In this document: positions 54,056 through 64,000 of the stretch, piece by piece
Position numbering within the stretch: the first letter of the stretch is position 1
Layout: each line of letters starts with the position of its first letter
Source: Lepas anatifera
Taxonomy: Eukaryota; Arthropoda; Thecostraca; Lepadidae
Assembly: GCA_034440635.1 (NCBI GenBank)
Contig: JAOTON010002103.1
Span: 62,001 to 126,000, forward strand
DNA: 64,000 nucleotides
Direction of reading: 5' to 3'
Position numbers and translations under genes: made by a program
The notes under the pieces: model-generated
Database searches by the model: none
What the model was told of the DNA's origin: nothing
What the model saw: the letters and a program-made list of their open reading frames with translations, nothing else

Positions 54056-54760
54056 TCTCGTTCCGACTGTTGGTATTCAGTGGCCACTCTATCCCTTGTC
54101 TTTGTTCCAATTGAGGTAAAATACTCATTCAGTTGGTCTGGATAATCCAAAGGCAATTATATCAAAATAAAAGCTCTTACATCATGTCCTGTGAAGTTAT
54201 TGACCCAAGTCTGGAAACCTGCTTAAGAAGTCCCACGACCTCTCCGAGGTCACGGATCCAAACTGCAACATTGACTTGGAGAGGGCCGTAAGATGCTACA
54301 ATGTGGAAAGTACGAAGGTATTCTAAGTCCTATGTACAGAAATAGACCATTTTCGGTGAATTTCCGTTTCCTCCATGCATTTTCAACGGATATGTCATGA
54401 CTCATACCTGATTCTAGGTCATCGATAGGAAAAATCACATTACCACTACTTTTGGTACTCGGTCGGCACATATTCTATCAATAGATTGAACCTTCTTCCA
54501 TTGGTGCCCCTTGAAATTTTTTGGGCGGTGAGTTCACTTAATCTGGCCTGGTGACCTGACCTGAGATGAGCCAAACTTTTATCAATTGATTCATATCGCC
54601 TGCAGATGAATATCCATTTACGGGCGAAGTCAGAGCCAAAAACACGCACAATATGAAAAATAATGTGCAACGTCATATGTAGGGAAGCTCCACTCAGAGT
54701 ACAGATATTTCTGGGAAAGTAGGAATCAAAAGATAGAGAAAAATGGTCTGAAATTACCTA
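54056..54760. mobile_element. diverged relative of the AGGTCA-rich repeat family
   Basis: TGGTGACCTGACCTGAGATG (about 54550) is almost identical to about 2089-2108 in the TTAA elements, and 54340-54440 resembles 1870-1950. Another part (CCAAGTCTGGAAACCTGC, 54205) matches 60670. Ends were not found. Confidence 0.6.
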
Positions 54761-56023
54761 CAGCGATGGTACAGCGAAATTACCACTGGCTGGCAGCAAG
54801 TGCATGGGGGTGAACGGATGCATCCTGACACGTGGGCTTTAGTGCTGTCTTGCTCAGGGTCAACTGCGCGTGCGGCGCCGACCAAGTTGTCTTGCTCGGG
54901 CTTATTTATTCAAAGACCTGCGTGTACTTCAAAGACTTTGGTACTTTCCATTAGAAATGGGTATAATTTGCTTCAATGCCTAGTTTTGAACGCAAATATA
55001 TTTTGATAGATTAAAAAAATTCGAAAATATTTTAAGGTGTCACTTTCGGTCCCAACAATGACCTGTTTTTGTATAAAAAAAATTACATTTATTTGGCAAT
55101 AATGTATTCTTTTCTTGCGCAGCCAAATTATTATTTTTTTGTTATATGATAGCAAGGTGTTCTCTCATCACTACAGCAGGCCAATGTCGGCTTTACCAAC
55201 AACAAAGGAAAATTAGCGGCTGTTCACATTGAAGTCAGCGACCAAAGACGGGAAGGGGGTCTGCCATTTTCTTATTTGATTTCTGACGAAGGGGAAGGAG
55301 CCTAAATTTTTATAATGATTTATGACGGGGGGGCGGCGGATTAAAGTCATTGGCTGTCATAGAATTGTTTTATTGAGTGCGAGCTACGCAGGCCCTGGGA
55401 GTGGGCAGTTAGAGGAGTGGGAGCTTCAGTGCAAGGCTGGGGAGCTCTTCCCAGCCCAGCTGGGTCCTGGACGGCTTAACGCTGGCACGGTAAAACAAAA
55501 GCCCTATACAAAGCCTATGGGAGACAAGTCAGGGGGTTCTGACCCCCCAGCCCTCCGGGATCTCCATTCATGCTGCAATGTCTCGTAGTCACACTCAGTG
55601 TTCTGCTGCTACCAGCTGCCTGTATCCCCGAGCACTGCAGTTCTGCGGTGTATGTACGTACAATTACATACGGGGCTGTTCATGTCGACCGCCGCTGCTG
55701 TCGAGAGGGGGGTGAGGTATGACAATTTCTGAGGATTTCTAACGAAGGGGAGGGGAGTCAGCCGTTTTCAGACCATTTCTGACAGAGGAGAAAGGGTTCA
55801 AGACACTCAAAATTACGTCATATGTGAACTTTCAAATAATACGAAATACCAGTATTTTGTATTATTTGTATTAGCCACGTTGGGCTTATTAGCCATTTGC
55901 AGCACAAATGAGATCGAGTTTATCATTTGCAATAAAAAACTTTTGAAACCACTCCAGGCCAATATTGCACCAAAGTACCACTTTCCCTGGTATTGAGTTC
56001 GAAAGTAGCGGAGCAGTGGAGTA
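54761..56023. other. intergenic, nothing recognised
   Basis: TTTCTGACGAAGGGG-like words recur about three times (55278, 55733, 55785), probably a decayed repeat. No gene recognised. Confidence 0.5.
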
Positions 56024-56915
56024 GAGAAGCGGCCCGGCTGGCTCCGGAATTTCGTGTTCCCGGCCACCTGTGATCTATAGAGAAGCGGCCCGGCTGGCTC
56101 TGGAATTTCGTGTTCCCGGCCACCTGTGATTTATAGGGAAGCGGCCCGGCTGGCTCTGGAATTCCGTGTTCCCGGCCACCTGTGATCTATAGAGAAGCAG
56201 CCCGGCTGGCTCTGGAATTCCGTGTTCCCGGCCACCTGTGATCTATAGAGAAGCGGCCCGGCTGGCTCTGGAATTCTGTGTTCCCGGCCACCTGTGATCT
56301 ATAGAGAAGCGGCCCGGCTGGCTCTGGAATTTCGTGTTCCCGGCCACCTGTGATCTCAAGAGAAGCGGCCCGGCTGGCTCTGGAATTTCGTGTTCCCGGC
56401 CACCTGTGATCTATAGAGAAGCGGCCCGGCTGGCTCTGGAATTTCGTGTTCCCGGCCACCTGTGATCTAAAGAGAAGCGGCCCGGCTGGCTCTGGAATTC
56501 CGTGTTCCCGGCCACCTGTGATCTATAGAGAAGCGGCCCGGCTGGCTCTGGAATTTCGTGTTCCCGGCCACCTGTGATCTAAAGAGAAGCGGCCCGGCTG
56601 GCTCTGGAATTTCGTGTTCCCGGCCACCTGTGATCTAAAGAGAAGCGGCCCGGCTGGCTCTGGAATTTCGTGTTCCCGGCCACCTGTGATCTATAGAGAA
56701 GCGGCCCGGCTGGCTCTGGAATTCCGTGTTCCCGGCCACCTGTGATCTATAGAGAAGCGGCCCGGCTGGCTCTGGAATTTCGTGTTCCCGGCCACCTGTG
56801 ATCTAAAGAGAAGCGGCCCGGCTGGCTCTGGAATTTCGTGTTCCCGGCCACCTGTGATCTAAAGAGAAGCGGCCCGGCTGGCTCTGGAATTCCGTGTTCC
56901 CGGCCACCTGTGATC
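56024..56915. repeat. 56-bp minisatellite, ~16 copies
   Basis: The unit is CGGCCCGGCTGGCTCTGGAA, TTTCGTGTTCCCGGCCACCT, GTGATCTATAGAGAAG. Variants are limited to TTTCG/TTCCG, CTATAG/CTAAAG/CTCAAG and single changes. Each unit has CGGCC or GGCCG at both ends of the GC-rich part. Minus-strand openings are repeat artefacts. Confidence 0.97.
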
Positions 56916-58105
56916 TTCGTCCTCTGACCGCACCTCACTGATACCAGAGGGCTGACATGGCATAAGGCACCAAGTCAAATATGAACGGCTGGTGGTTTCG
57001 TTATTGCAGTAGGTTGGCTGTTTACTAGATATTCCTCGTTCCTCTCCATCCACTCCCGGGTGCCGGACGTGTGCGCTCAGCTCCGTGGACCCACTTGAGC
57101 ACACGCTGAGCACACGTGGACACACTCCTGACAATCTGTGGTGGGCGTGGTGGGTCGACTGGCCTGGTGGAGACATTACCAAAGAGTGTGGTGTCTCCAA
57201 GGCCCGGACCTAACTCCGTTGGTGCAAAGAAGGCTGGACCATACACTGAGGTTTCCCCTCAGGCTTCTGTACCTGGGGGGCACAGGCTCGGATGGGTGAG
57301 CCGAACCCCTATGCTCGGTGTCTGGCTCAGCGGGATGGACGAACTGACCCCAGGGGTGGCGCTGCCGACCCTGACAAAAGGGAGAAAGCATGCTGTTCCA
57401 CAGTCTACTGCAGATTCGAGTGATCAAACTGATGTGGGCCCTGATGCGCAGCAGATGGATGGGGCTCTGGATGTGGCGTGCTCGCCACGGCTCTCTTTGA
57501 TTGTGGGCTGGCTGGAACTGTAGGGGACTGTGGGGCAGTTCCACCCATTGGTGCCACGGTTGATGCTCTGCCTGGGGATGTAAGTGATAGTCCAAGGTTG
57601 GGGGCTGATGTCAATGTGGGGGACCGCATGGGTGTGCCTAATGGGGCTGTTGGTCCGAGTGTGGCATCTCGCGGGGCTGTTTCTCGACCCATGCCTGGGG
57701 TAACGCCTCTGCTGCCTGCCCCCCCCTCGGGGACTTAGCCCCACAATTCAGTATGCCGCCACCCGGATTCATGCCGGGCGCTGGTATGTCCTTGGTGACT
57801 CGTCCAGCATCCCCAATGTCATCAACTGGCCAAACAGACCATGTATGACCGACCAGCCCTGTGTCCCTGATATTCTGAATCACTTTTTGACAAACTGTTG
57901 TAATCTTTCTTTAACTATTTCACCTTTAGTAATTTCCGCTGTTGCACATTTACATCTTGCTTTGTATTACTGATTGTGGCAACTAAGCCATATGCAAGTT
58001 TATTAGGTTCATGATGGGTTTCATGGTGGGTCTGCCCAATGTTGTCTTGTTTGTTTCCCTTTCTTTTTGGTTTGTCGGTGCTGCTAGCTTTCTCTTTTCT
58101 TTACA
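56916..58105 (+). other. probable 5' region or ORF1 relic of the following LINE
   Basis: Pro/Gly-rich frames (57116-57523, then another frame to 57738, then MPPPGFMPGAGMSLVTRP) change phase every few hundred bases, as in a decayed low-complexity ORF1. They lie immediately ahead of the endonuclease. No zinc knuckle is recognisable. The antisense frames are shadows. Confidence 0.4.
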
Positions 58106-60345
58106 GTGTTTATGTCTATTAGCTCACCTCACTTAAGCATCCCGGAGCCCAGGTGCTCACCATTGTATGCTTCCACTGATGTTGGTAATAGCCCAATCTC
58201 TCATGATCCTTCAGTTGTCCTGCAATCTTGCCAATATGTGAATGTCGGGAACACTTTCAACAGTGAATGCAACCAAAATTTCTTCATACTACATGTTAAT
58301 ATTCGGTCCTTGCCTAGAAATGTTGATGGTTTGGAAAATCTGATACAAAACTTAAACCCTAAACCTCATATTGTCCTTGTAACCAAATTATGGCTTGCTC
58401 TTGATACTACAGAATCTTTTGCTCTTGACAACTTTTTTTTTTAATTCTCTTCTCATGCCTCCTTCAGAGGCAAAGGAGCAGGTATTTATTTAGCAAATAG
58501 TATTCCCTACAAAAGGAGAAAAGATCTTGAATCGCGTGAAATCGAACATCAATCAGTCTTCATTGAATTATGAAGCATTTTCCCCTTTTCCCTCATAGTT
58601 GGGTCTTGCTACAGATCTCCCTCTTTTCCTTGCTCGGTGTTCTTCAACTACCTCGACATCACCCTAGAGACCCTATCAAAAAAGCAAGAAAACCTGTATT
58701 CTGGGTAGTGATTTTAATTTTGATATTCTCCAACATAAAACACATGATCCTAGCTCAGTATTCATAAATTATCTTGCTTCTCTTGGTTACTTCCCTTGTA
58801 TATCTATTCCCACTAGAGTTACGCCCCTTAGCAAAACCCTCATTGATAATTTCTTCATCAATGATATCTCGATAGTATCCTCCTCTGCTGTTCTCACTTC
58901 TGATGTTAGTGACCATCTCCCCATTGCTCTGGAGCTCTAACGTGTAACTAAGGCGCCACCCCATAAGAACAACTCCCATAGATCATTTGATTTCAGGAAA
59001 ATTGAGACACTTAAAACAAACTTATCAATCAAATTATATGCAATTTATGAAATAAATGACCCAACTGAAGCAGCAAATCTCCTCCATTCCACCCTCACTG
59101 AAGAAACCAAGAATTTGTCCATAATAAAAACTGGCAGGCGACATATGCCAAAACAACCTGTGATTACATTCAATCTACTGCAGTCTCTTAATAAGAAAAA
59201 CATGCCTTACCACAAATATATCCATTCAAAAAACATAGAAGATGAAAGGATTTATAAAACATACCGCAACATTTTGATCAGTACTATTCGCACAGCAAAA
59301 AATTATACTACCAGAGGAAATTGGAGGAAAACAAATCAGATTCGAAAAAACTCTGGACCACATTACTGGATTTAGCCAGAAAAAAATAAACCAAAGAAAC
59401 AACTACCTGAACAATTTGAACATAACAATCAACTGTTATCTGACCCAAAAACCATCGCTAACCACTTCAATGAATTTTTTGCCACTATAGCCAATTGTTT
59501 GGATGATGCATTACCTATGTCCACCTCTGATCCGCTCAACCTCGTAGAGCGTTATCAGGGAAACCCATTTCAATTCAACCTAATCACTGTAGAAACAACA
59601 CAATCAACCATCCCTTCACTAAAAAAAAACACAGGGGGTGGACCTGATGGAATTCAATCAAAAATTCTCAAACTTATTTCCTCAACCATATCCCCACATT
59701 TAACTCACCTGTTTAACTTGTGTCTGCTCTCTGGGGTGTTCCCTGACCAGTTCAAAGAAGCGCTTGTAGTGTCTGTCTTTAAAAGTGGTGACCCTGCAAA
59801 TTTTTCTAATTCTAGGCCAATCTCTGCTCCCAGTCCTTTCTAAAGTGCTTGAAAAAATTGTATATAGCCAAATTGCAGAATTCTTGACTGAAAATAATAT
59901 AATATTTGATAATCAGTTTGGCTTTCGCAAAAACCAAAGCACGTACATGCCTGTTGCCCTACTATATGAACAAATTACCTCAGCCCTTGCTTCTAAGAAA
60001 ATTTGTGCAACTATGTAGCTCAATTTCAGTAAGGCCTTTGATACTGTCAATCATGATATTATTCTTAAGAAACTAGGAAAGTACGGCATTGGCAACATCC
60101 CTCAAAAATTTTTCAAGTCATACCTGTCAAATCGCAGCCAAAATGTTAAACTCAACTCTGTTTGGTCTTCAGTTTCAAAATTAATCTCTCTGGACGTTCC
60201 TCAAGGTTCTGTCCTGGGCCCGCTATTTTTTCTGCTATATATAAATGACATCCATAGAAGTTCTGAAATTCCCATATTCTATTTGTTTGCAGACGACACG
60301 GCCCTTCTATACACTTCTGACTCAGTAGAGGCACATCAGTAGTTT
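58106..60345 (+). pseudogene. CR1/Jockey-group LINE ORF2 relic (endonuclease + RT), 3'-truncated
   Basis: The endonuclease begins FFILHVNIRSLPRNVDGLENL (about 58280). The usual catalytic Glu of the ETWL motif is Lys here (TKLWL). SDVSDHLPIALEL (about 58905) is its last motif. The RT follows in several frames: GGGPDGIQSKILK (59635), FKSGDPANFSNSRPI, LSKVLEKIVYSQI, NQFGFRKNQST, motif A LNFSKAFDTVNHDIIL (first Asp changed to Asn, about 60020), motif B VPQGSVLGPLFFLLYINDI, and motif C FADDTALLYT (about 60285). It breaks off at about 60345, with the thumb and 3' end missing. Many stops and shifts mark it as old. It lies opposite in strand to the LINE at 49385-51189. Confidence 0.85.
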
Positions 60346-60705
60346 TTCGCTCAAGTCAATGTTGAAGTCATGACAGGTCAAAGAAGTCACAGGTAAGAAA
60401 AAAGTTTCTGGGCTCTAGCGTCTGACAGAGTTGAGTTAGAATCAATTTTAGGCACCATTCATTTTTTTCTGGTCACGGCAAATCGAATTATAAATAGTAC
60501 GACTATACAAGGCCAAAACAAAAACCAAAAAATAACGTGAGTGGTCAGGTCAAGGCCACCATCAGACTGAGCATTGTCAATATGCATATCAATCGATTTG
60601 CAATAAGAATTGAAATTTAATGGTATCAAAATAAAAACTTTATCATCTTTCCCGGCCAAATAATTGAACCAAGTTTTAAAACCTGCTAATAAGTAGCCAG
60701 GGCCG
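60346..60705. mobile_element. fragment of the AGGTCA-rich family
   Basis: GGTCAGGTCAAGGCCACCAT (about 60545) and CCAAGTTTTAAAACCTGC (about 60668) match 49350 and 54205 respectively. It replaces the missing LINE 3' end, so its insertion or a deletion truncated the LINE. Confidence 0.55.
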
Positions 60706-62300
60706 CAGCCAGGGGGGGCACAGGGGGCACGTGCCCCCCCCATCGGTGCCGGGGTGCCCTTTTGATTGCCAGGTGGTGTGTCCTCTTTGGGCCGTGCCGC
60801 TCGAAATTTAGTGCCCTACGCCCTTGAGCCTGGATGGAACTAGACTGCATTTAGCGATTTCAACTATTGTTTGACAATTAAGTGCCTTTTTCGTCAGTTA
60901 GGGCATTCTGTCGCCTTTCCAAGCACCCGGAAAGAGTAAAGGCACGTAATCCGTTTCCAGATAATGCCTCATAGTCGCCAATAATCGCACGGGTGGAGCT
61001 CATCTGGTGCCCCCTGGAGCTGATCATGTGCATTCTGAGCTGATCTGATGCCCTCGTAGTCAATCTGGTGCCCCCCTCCCCTGAGAAAATAATTGTGGCT
61101 TCTGAACCTATATAATGCTCTCTAAGTTAGTCTGATGCGTCCGAGCTTGCCTGGTGACCTACAAGCTGTTTTAGTGCCACTTGAGCTGATCCGGCCCCCT
61201 GAACTTATTTAATGACTCTCGGAGTTTATCTACTGTCCTGGGGGCACAGGGGGCACATGCCCCCATCGGTGCTGGGTACCCTTTTGATTTCCAGGTGATG
61301 TACCCTTTTTGGGCCGTGCCGTTCGAAATTTAGTGCCCTACGTCGTTGCACCTAGATGGAACTGGACTGCATTTAGCGATTTCAACTATTGTTTGACAAT
61401 TAAGTGCCTTTTTGGTCAGCTAGGGCATTCTGTCGCCTTTCCAAGCACCCGGGACGGGTAAAGGCACGTAATCCGTTTCCAGATAATGCCTCATAGTCGC
61501 CAATAATCGCACGGGTGGAGCTCATCTGGTGCCCCCTGGAGCTGATCATGTGCATTCTGAGCTGATCTGATGCCCTCGTAGGCAATCTAGTGCCCCCCCT
61601 GAGAAAATAATTGTGGCTTCTGAACCTATATAATACTCTGAGTTAGTTTGATGCCTCCGAGCTGGCCTGGTGTCCTTTTAGCTGTTTTAGTGCCCCTTGA
61701 GCTGATCCGGGCCCCCTGAGGTTATTTAATGCCTCCCGGAGTTGATCTACTATCCAGGGGTGCAGCCAGGGGGCACAGGGGGCACGTGCCTCCCATCACT
61801 GCCGGGGTGCCCTTAGATTGCCAGGTGGTGTACCCAATTTGGGCCGTGCCGCTCGAAATTTAGTGCCCTACGCCGTTGAACCTAGATGTAACTGGGCCGC
61901 ATGTAGCGATTGAAACTATTGTTGGAAAACTTAATACCTTTTTCGGTCAGCTAGGGCATTCTGTCGCCTTTCCAAGCACCCGGGAAGAGTATGGGCACCT
62001 AGTACGCGTCCACCTAATGCCTCATCGTCGCCAGTAATCGTACGGGTGAAGCTAATCTGGTGCTCCTTGAGCTCATCTCGTGGCCTCTCAGCTGGCCTTG
62101 GCCCCTTGAGCTGATTACTTGCCCTCTAAGCTGATCTGGTGCCCCTGAGTCAATCGAGTGCCCCACTGAGCAAATAATTGTGCCTCCTGAACCTATATAA
62201 TGCCCTCTGAGTTAGTCTAATGCCTCCGAGCTTGCTTGGTGCCCTAATAGCTGATTTAGTACCCCTTGAGCTGATTCGGGCCCCGAGCTGATCTCATGCC
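60706..62300. repeat. three ~525-bp tandem units
   Basis: Each starts GCAGCCAGGGGG-like / GGGGGCACAGGGGGCACRTG and includes GGGCATTCTGTCGCCTTTCC, AATGCCTCAT and a tail of GAGCTGATC-type words. GACAATTAAGTGCC lies at about 60872 and 61394, and its diverged partner at about 61926, giving offsets of 522 and ~532 bp. Unit 3 is the most diverged. GCAGCCAGGGGG starts recall the ends of hAT-like elements, but no target duplication was seen. Confidence 0.9.
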
Positions 62301-64000
62301 TCCCCAAGTTGATTCTGTCTCCTAAGTCAATATGGAGCCTCTTCAGCTGATTAGGTGCCCCCTCAGCTGATTATTGATGTCTCCTTAGATGGCCTGGTAC
62401 CCCCCTGAGCTGGTTCGATGGGCCCTGAGCCCACCTTGTGTCCCCTGAGCTGTTATATTGCTCCCTGAGCTGATTTAGGCTCCTACCATAGTCTGGGGGG
62501 GGCTGGGAGCTGATCTGGCCCCCGAGCGGATCGATCTGGTGCCACCTGAGCTGCACTAATACCCCTGAGTCGATCTAGTGCCTCCTGAGCCCATCTGATG
62601 GCCTCTGAGCTAGTCTGGTGCCCCCTGAGCTAATCTGGTGCTCTTTAAGCTGATCTGGGCCTCCTTACGTGATTTCATGAGCAGCTCTAAAGCCCTAAGC
62701 TGAGCTGAGCCCACAGAGGCTGATGAGGGCTCCTGAGATGGTATGGGGCTCCTGAGCTGATGAAGTGCCTTCTGACTTGATCTGGTATTCCCGAATTGGT
62801 CGGGGACCACTGATCTGATTGTTTGTCCCCGAAGCTTATCTGGTGCCCTATGGGATCTGGTGTCCCCTGAGCAGCTCTGGGGCTTTTGAACTGATTGGGC
62901 CCCGAGCTGGTGAGGGATCCCTGAGCTGATTTAGAACCCCTGACTTGAACTTGCCCCCTGCGCTGATCGATCTGGTGCACCCTGAGCAGATATACTGCCT
63001 CCTGAACTTAACTAATGCCTCCTGAGTCGATCTGGTGCCTGCTGAGTCATCAGTGTGTCTCCTGAGCCCATCTTATTCCCTCTGTGTCAGTCTGGTTCCC
63101 CATGGCTAATATGGTACCCTTTAAACTGGCCCGGGCCTCCTGGGTTGATTAGGTGATTTCCTGACAGCTTCCAGGTCCTGAGCTGAGCTGGGCCGACAGG
63201 GGTTGATGAGGGCCCCTGAGATGGTATGGGGCTCCTGAGTTGATTAAGTGCCTCCTGACTTGATCTGGTATTCCCGAGCTGATCTGGGCCCCGAGCTGGT
63301 CGGGGACCACTGATCTGATTATCATCATCATGTATTACTCACACTTCCACTCAAATGAGGTGGCTTTTAAAATGTTGTCGCAATGAGTATGAAGTGATTA
63401 TAAACTATGGAAGGAGATGGTAAGGATGAGGAAAGGTGAGGATAAAGAGGATGGGATTGTTTGTCCCCGAGGCTGATCTGGTGCCCTATGGGCCGATCTG
63501 GTGTCCCCTGAGCAGCTCTGGGGCTTTTGAACTGCTTGGGCCCGGAGCTGGTGAGGGATTCCTGAGCTGAATTAGTGCCCCTGACTTGATCTTGTCCCCT
63601 GACCTGACTTGAGGCCCCTGAACTGATCTGGGGCCCCAAGAGCTGATCTGGGGCCCAAGAGCGGATCTAGGTTCTGAGGGTATCCTGAGCTGGTCTAGGC
63701 GCTGAGCTTGTGAGAGCCCCTTAAGTTGGCTTCAGGACCCCTGAGGTGATCTGGCGCCTTAAACTGTTCCGGGGCTTCTTGAACTGGTTTAAGGCCCTAT
63801 GAGCCTATCTGTGGCCCATTGAGCTAGTCTGATGTGTCCTTATCTCTGAGACCAATGAGCTAGTCTAGTCCCTGGGTGAAGCATGAGCTGCTCTGTGGCC
63901 CTGGTCTACATCAGGGGCCCCTGAGGTGGTCTTGAATAGACAGATAATAAGAACACAAGGCCAACGCCCATCATCTCGGGTTGGGGTCACTGAGCAAGTC
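62301..64000. repeat. degenerate ~20-bp array continuing to the window edge
   Basis: Units like CCCCTGAGCTGATCTGGTG repeat with heavy divergence. Larger repeats overlie them: 62690-62970 is repeated at 63163-63320 plus 63459-63615. Minus-strand frames (IPDQVRRH, SSGAP and similar peptides) are by-products of the repeat. Confidence 0.9.
63321..63454. mobile_element. 134-bp non-repeat insertion in the array
   Basis: Compared with 62805-62840, the array is interrupted after CTGATCTGATT and resumes with GTTTGTCCCCG at 63459. GATT is present on both sides (63317-63320 and 63455-63458), a possible 4-bp target duplication. The inserted DNA is AT-rich, starts ATCATCATCATG and ends GATAAAGAGGATGG. 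No inverted ends seen. Confidence 0.7.

Noticed and set aside
55923..57200. Minus-strand frames reading MAGNTKFQSQPGRFS repeats
   Set aside because: By-products of the 56-bp minisatellite; unit length is not a multiple of three and frames end when the phase drifts.
60878..63639. Minus-strand frames rich in DQLR and SSGAP words
   Set aside because: Arise from the GAGCTGATCTGGTGCC array and are not conserved between the tandem units.

Overview
The window looks like repeat-dense nuclear DNA from a multicellular eukaryote, most likely an invertebrate animal. Evidence seen: apurinic-endonuclease LINEs of two groups, Penelope-like elements (PLEs) with GIY-YIG nucleases, TTAA-flanked and hAT-like DNA elements, tRNA-derived SINE heads, many minisatellites, and no bacterial-style operons. 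The combination suggests a marine invertebrate, but the species cannot be fixed from the sequence. I found no host gene I can name. Two short stretches (17944-18045 and 44275-44524) could be first exons of host genes because each starts with ATG and ends at a good splice donor.

Layout, left part. 1-1075: tRNA-like fragment, two hairpins, two minisatellites. 1192-3055: a TTAA-flanked element with 17-bp inverted ends, carrying a second TTAA element (1411-2255) nested inside. A reversed relative of the nested one lies at 47496-48324. 3082-3515: 52-bp minisatellite. 4009-11438: a nearly complete 7.4-kb LINE (ORF1, ORF2) between 16-bp direct repeats that look like its target-site duplication. Three frameshifts separate it from intact reading frames. 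11722-12246: a MITE with about 48-bp inverted ends. 13491-16120: a tandemly duplicated block carrying three copies of a ~255-bp MITE family (six copies in the window). 16121-25812: mostly featureless AT-rich DNA, with one hAT-like MITE (23339-23537) that keeps an 8-bp target duplication.

Middle. 26133-31400: a PLE cluster. A 5'-truncated PLE abuts a pseudo-LTR of a second PLE family. The second PLE is nearly full length between two direct pseudo-LTRs, followed by an inverted copy of its end. 31628-32712: 17-bp minisatellite. 33223-37132: MITEs, a tRNA-derived SINE, and a 520-bp palindrome. 37478-39440: 33-bp minisatellite whose unit reads as an 11-residue peptide. 41344-45540: four further tandem arrays and one candidate first exon.

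Right part. 49385-51189: 5'-truncated CR1/Jockey-group LINE on the minus strand. 51195-54055: two 1.34-kb tandem units, each with a tRNA-like head. 56024-56915: 56-bp minisatellite. 58106-60345: decayed CR1/Jockey-group LINE on the plus strand. 60706-64000: three ~525-bp tandem units running into a degenerate array of a ~20-bp unit.

The recognisable coding sequences work for the elements themselves: endonuclease plus reverse transcriptase for target-primed insertion (LINEs), and reverse transcriptase plus GIY-YIG nuclease (PLEs). The small TTAA and hAT-like elements carry no transposase and would depend on enzymes encoded elsewhere.
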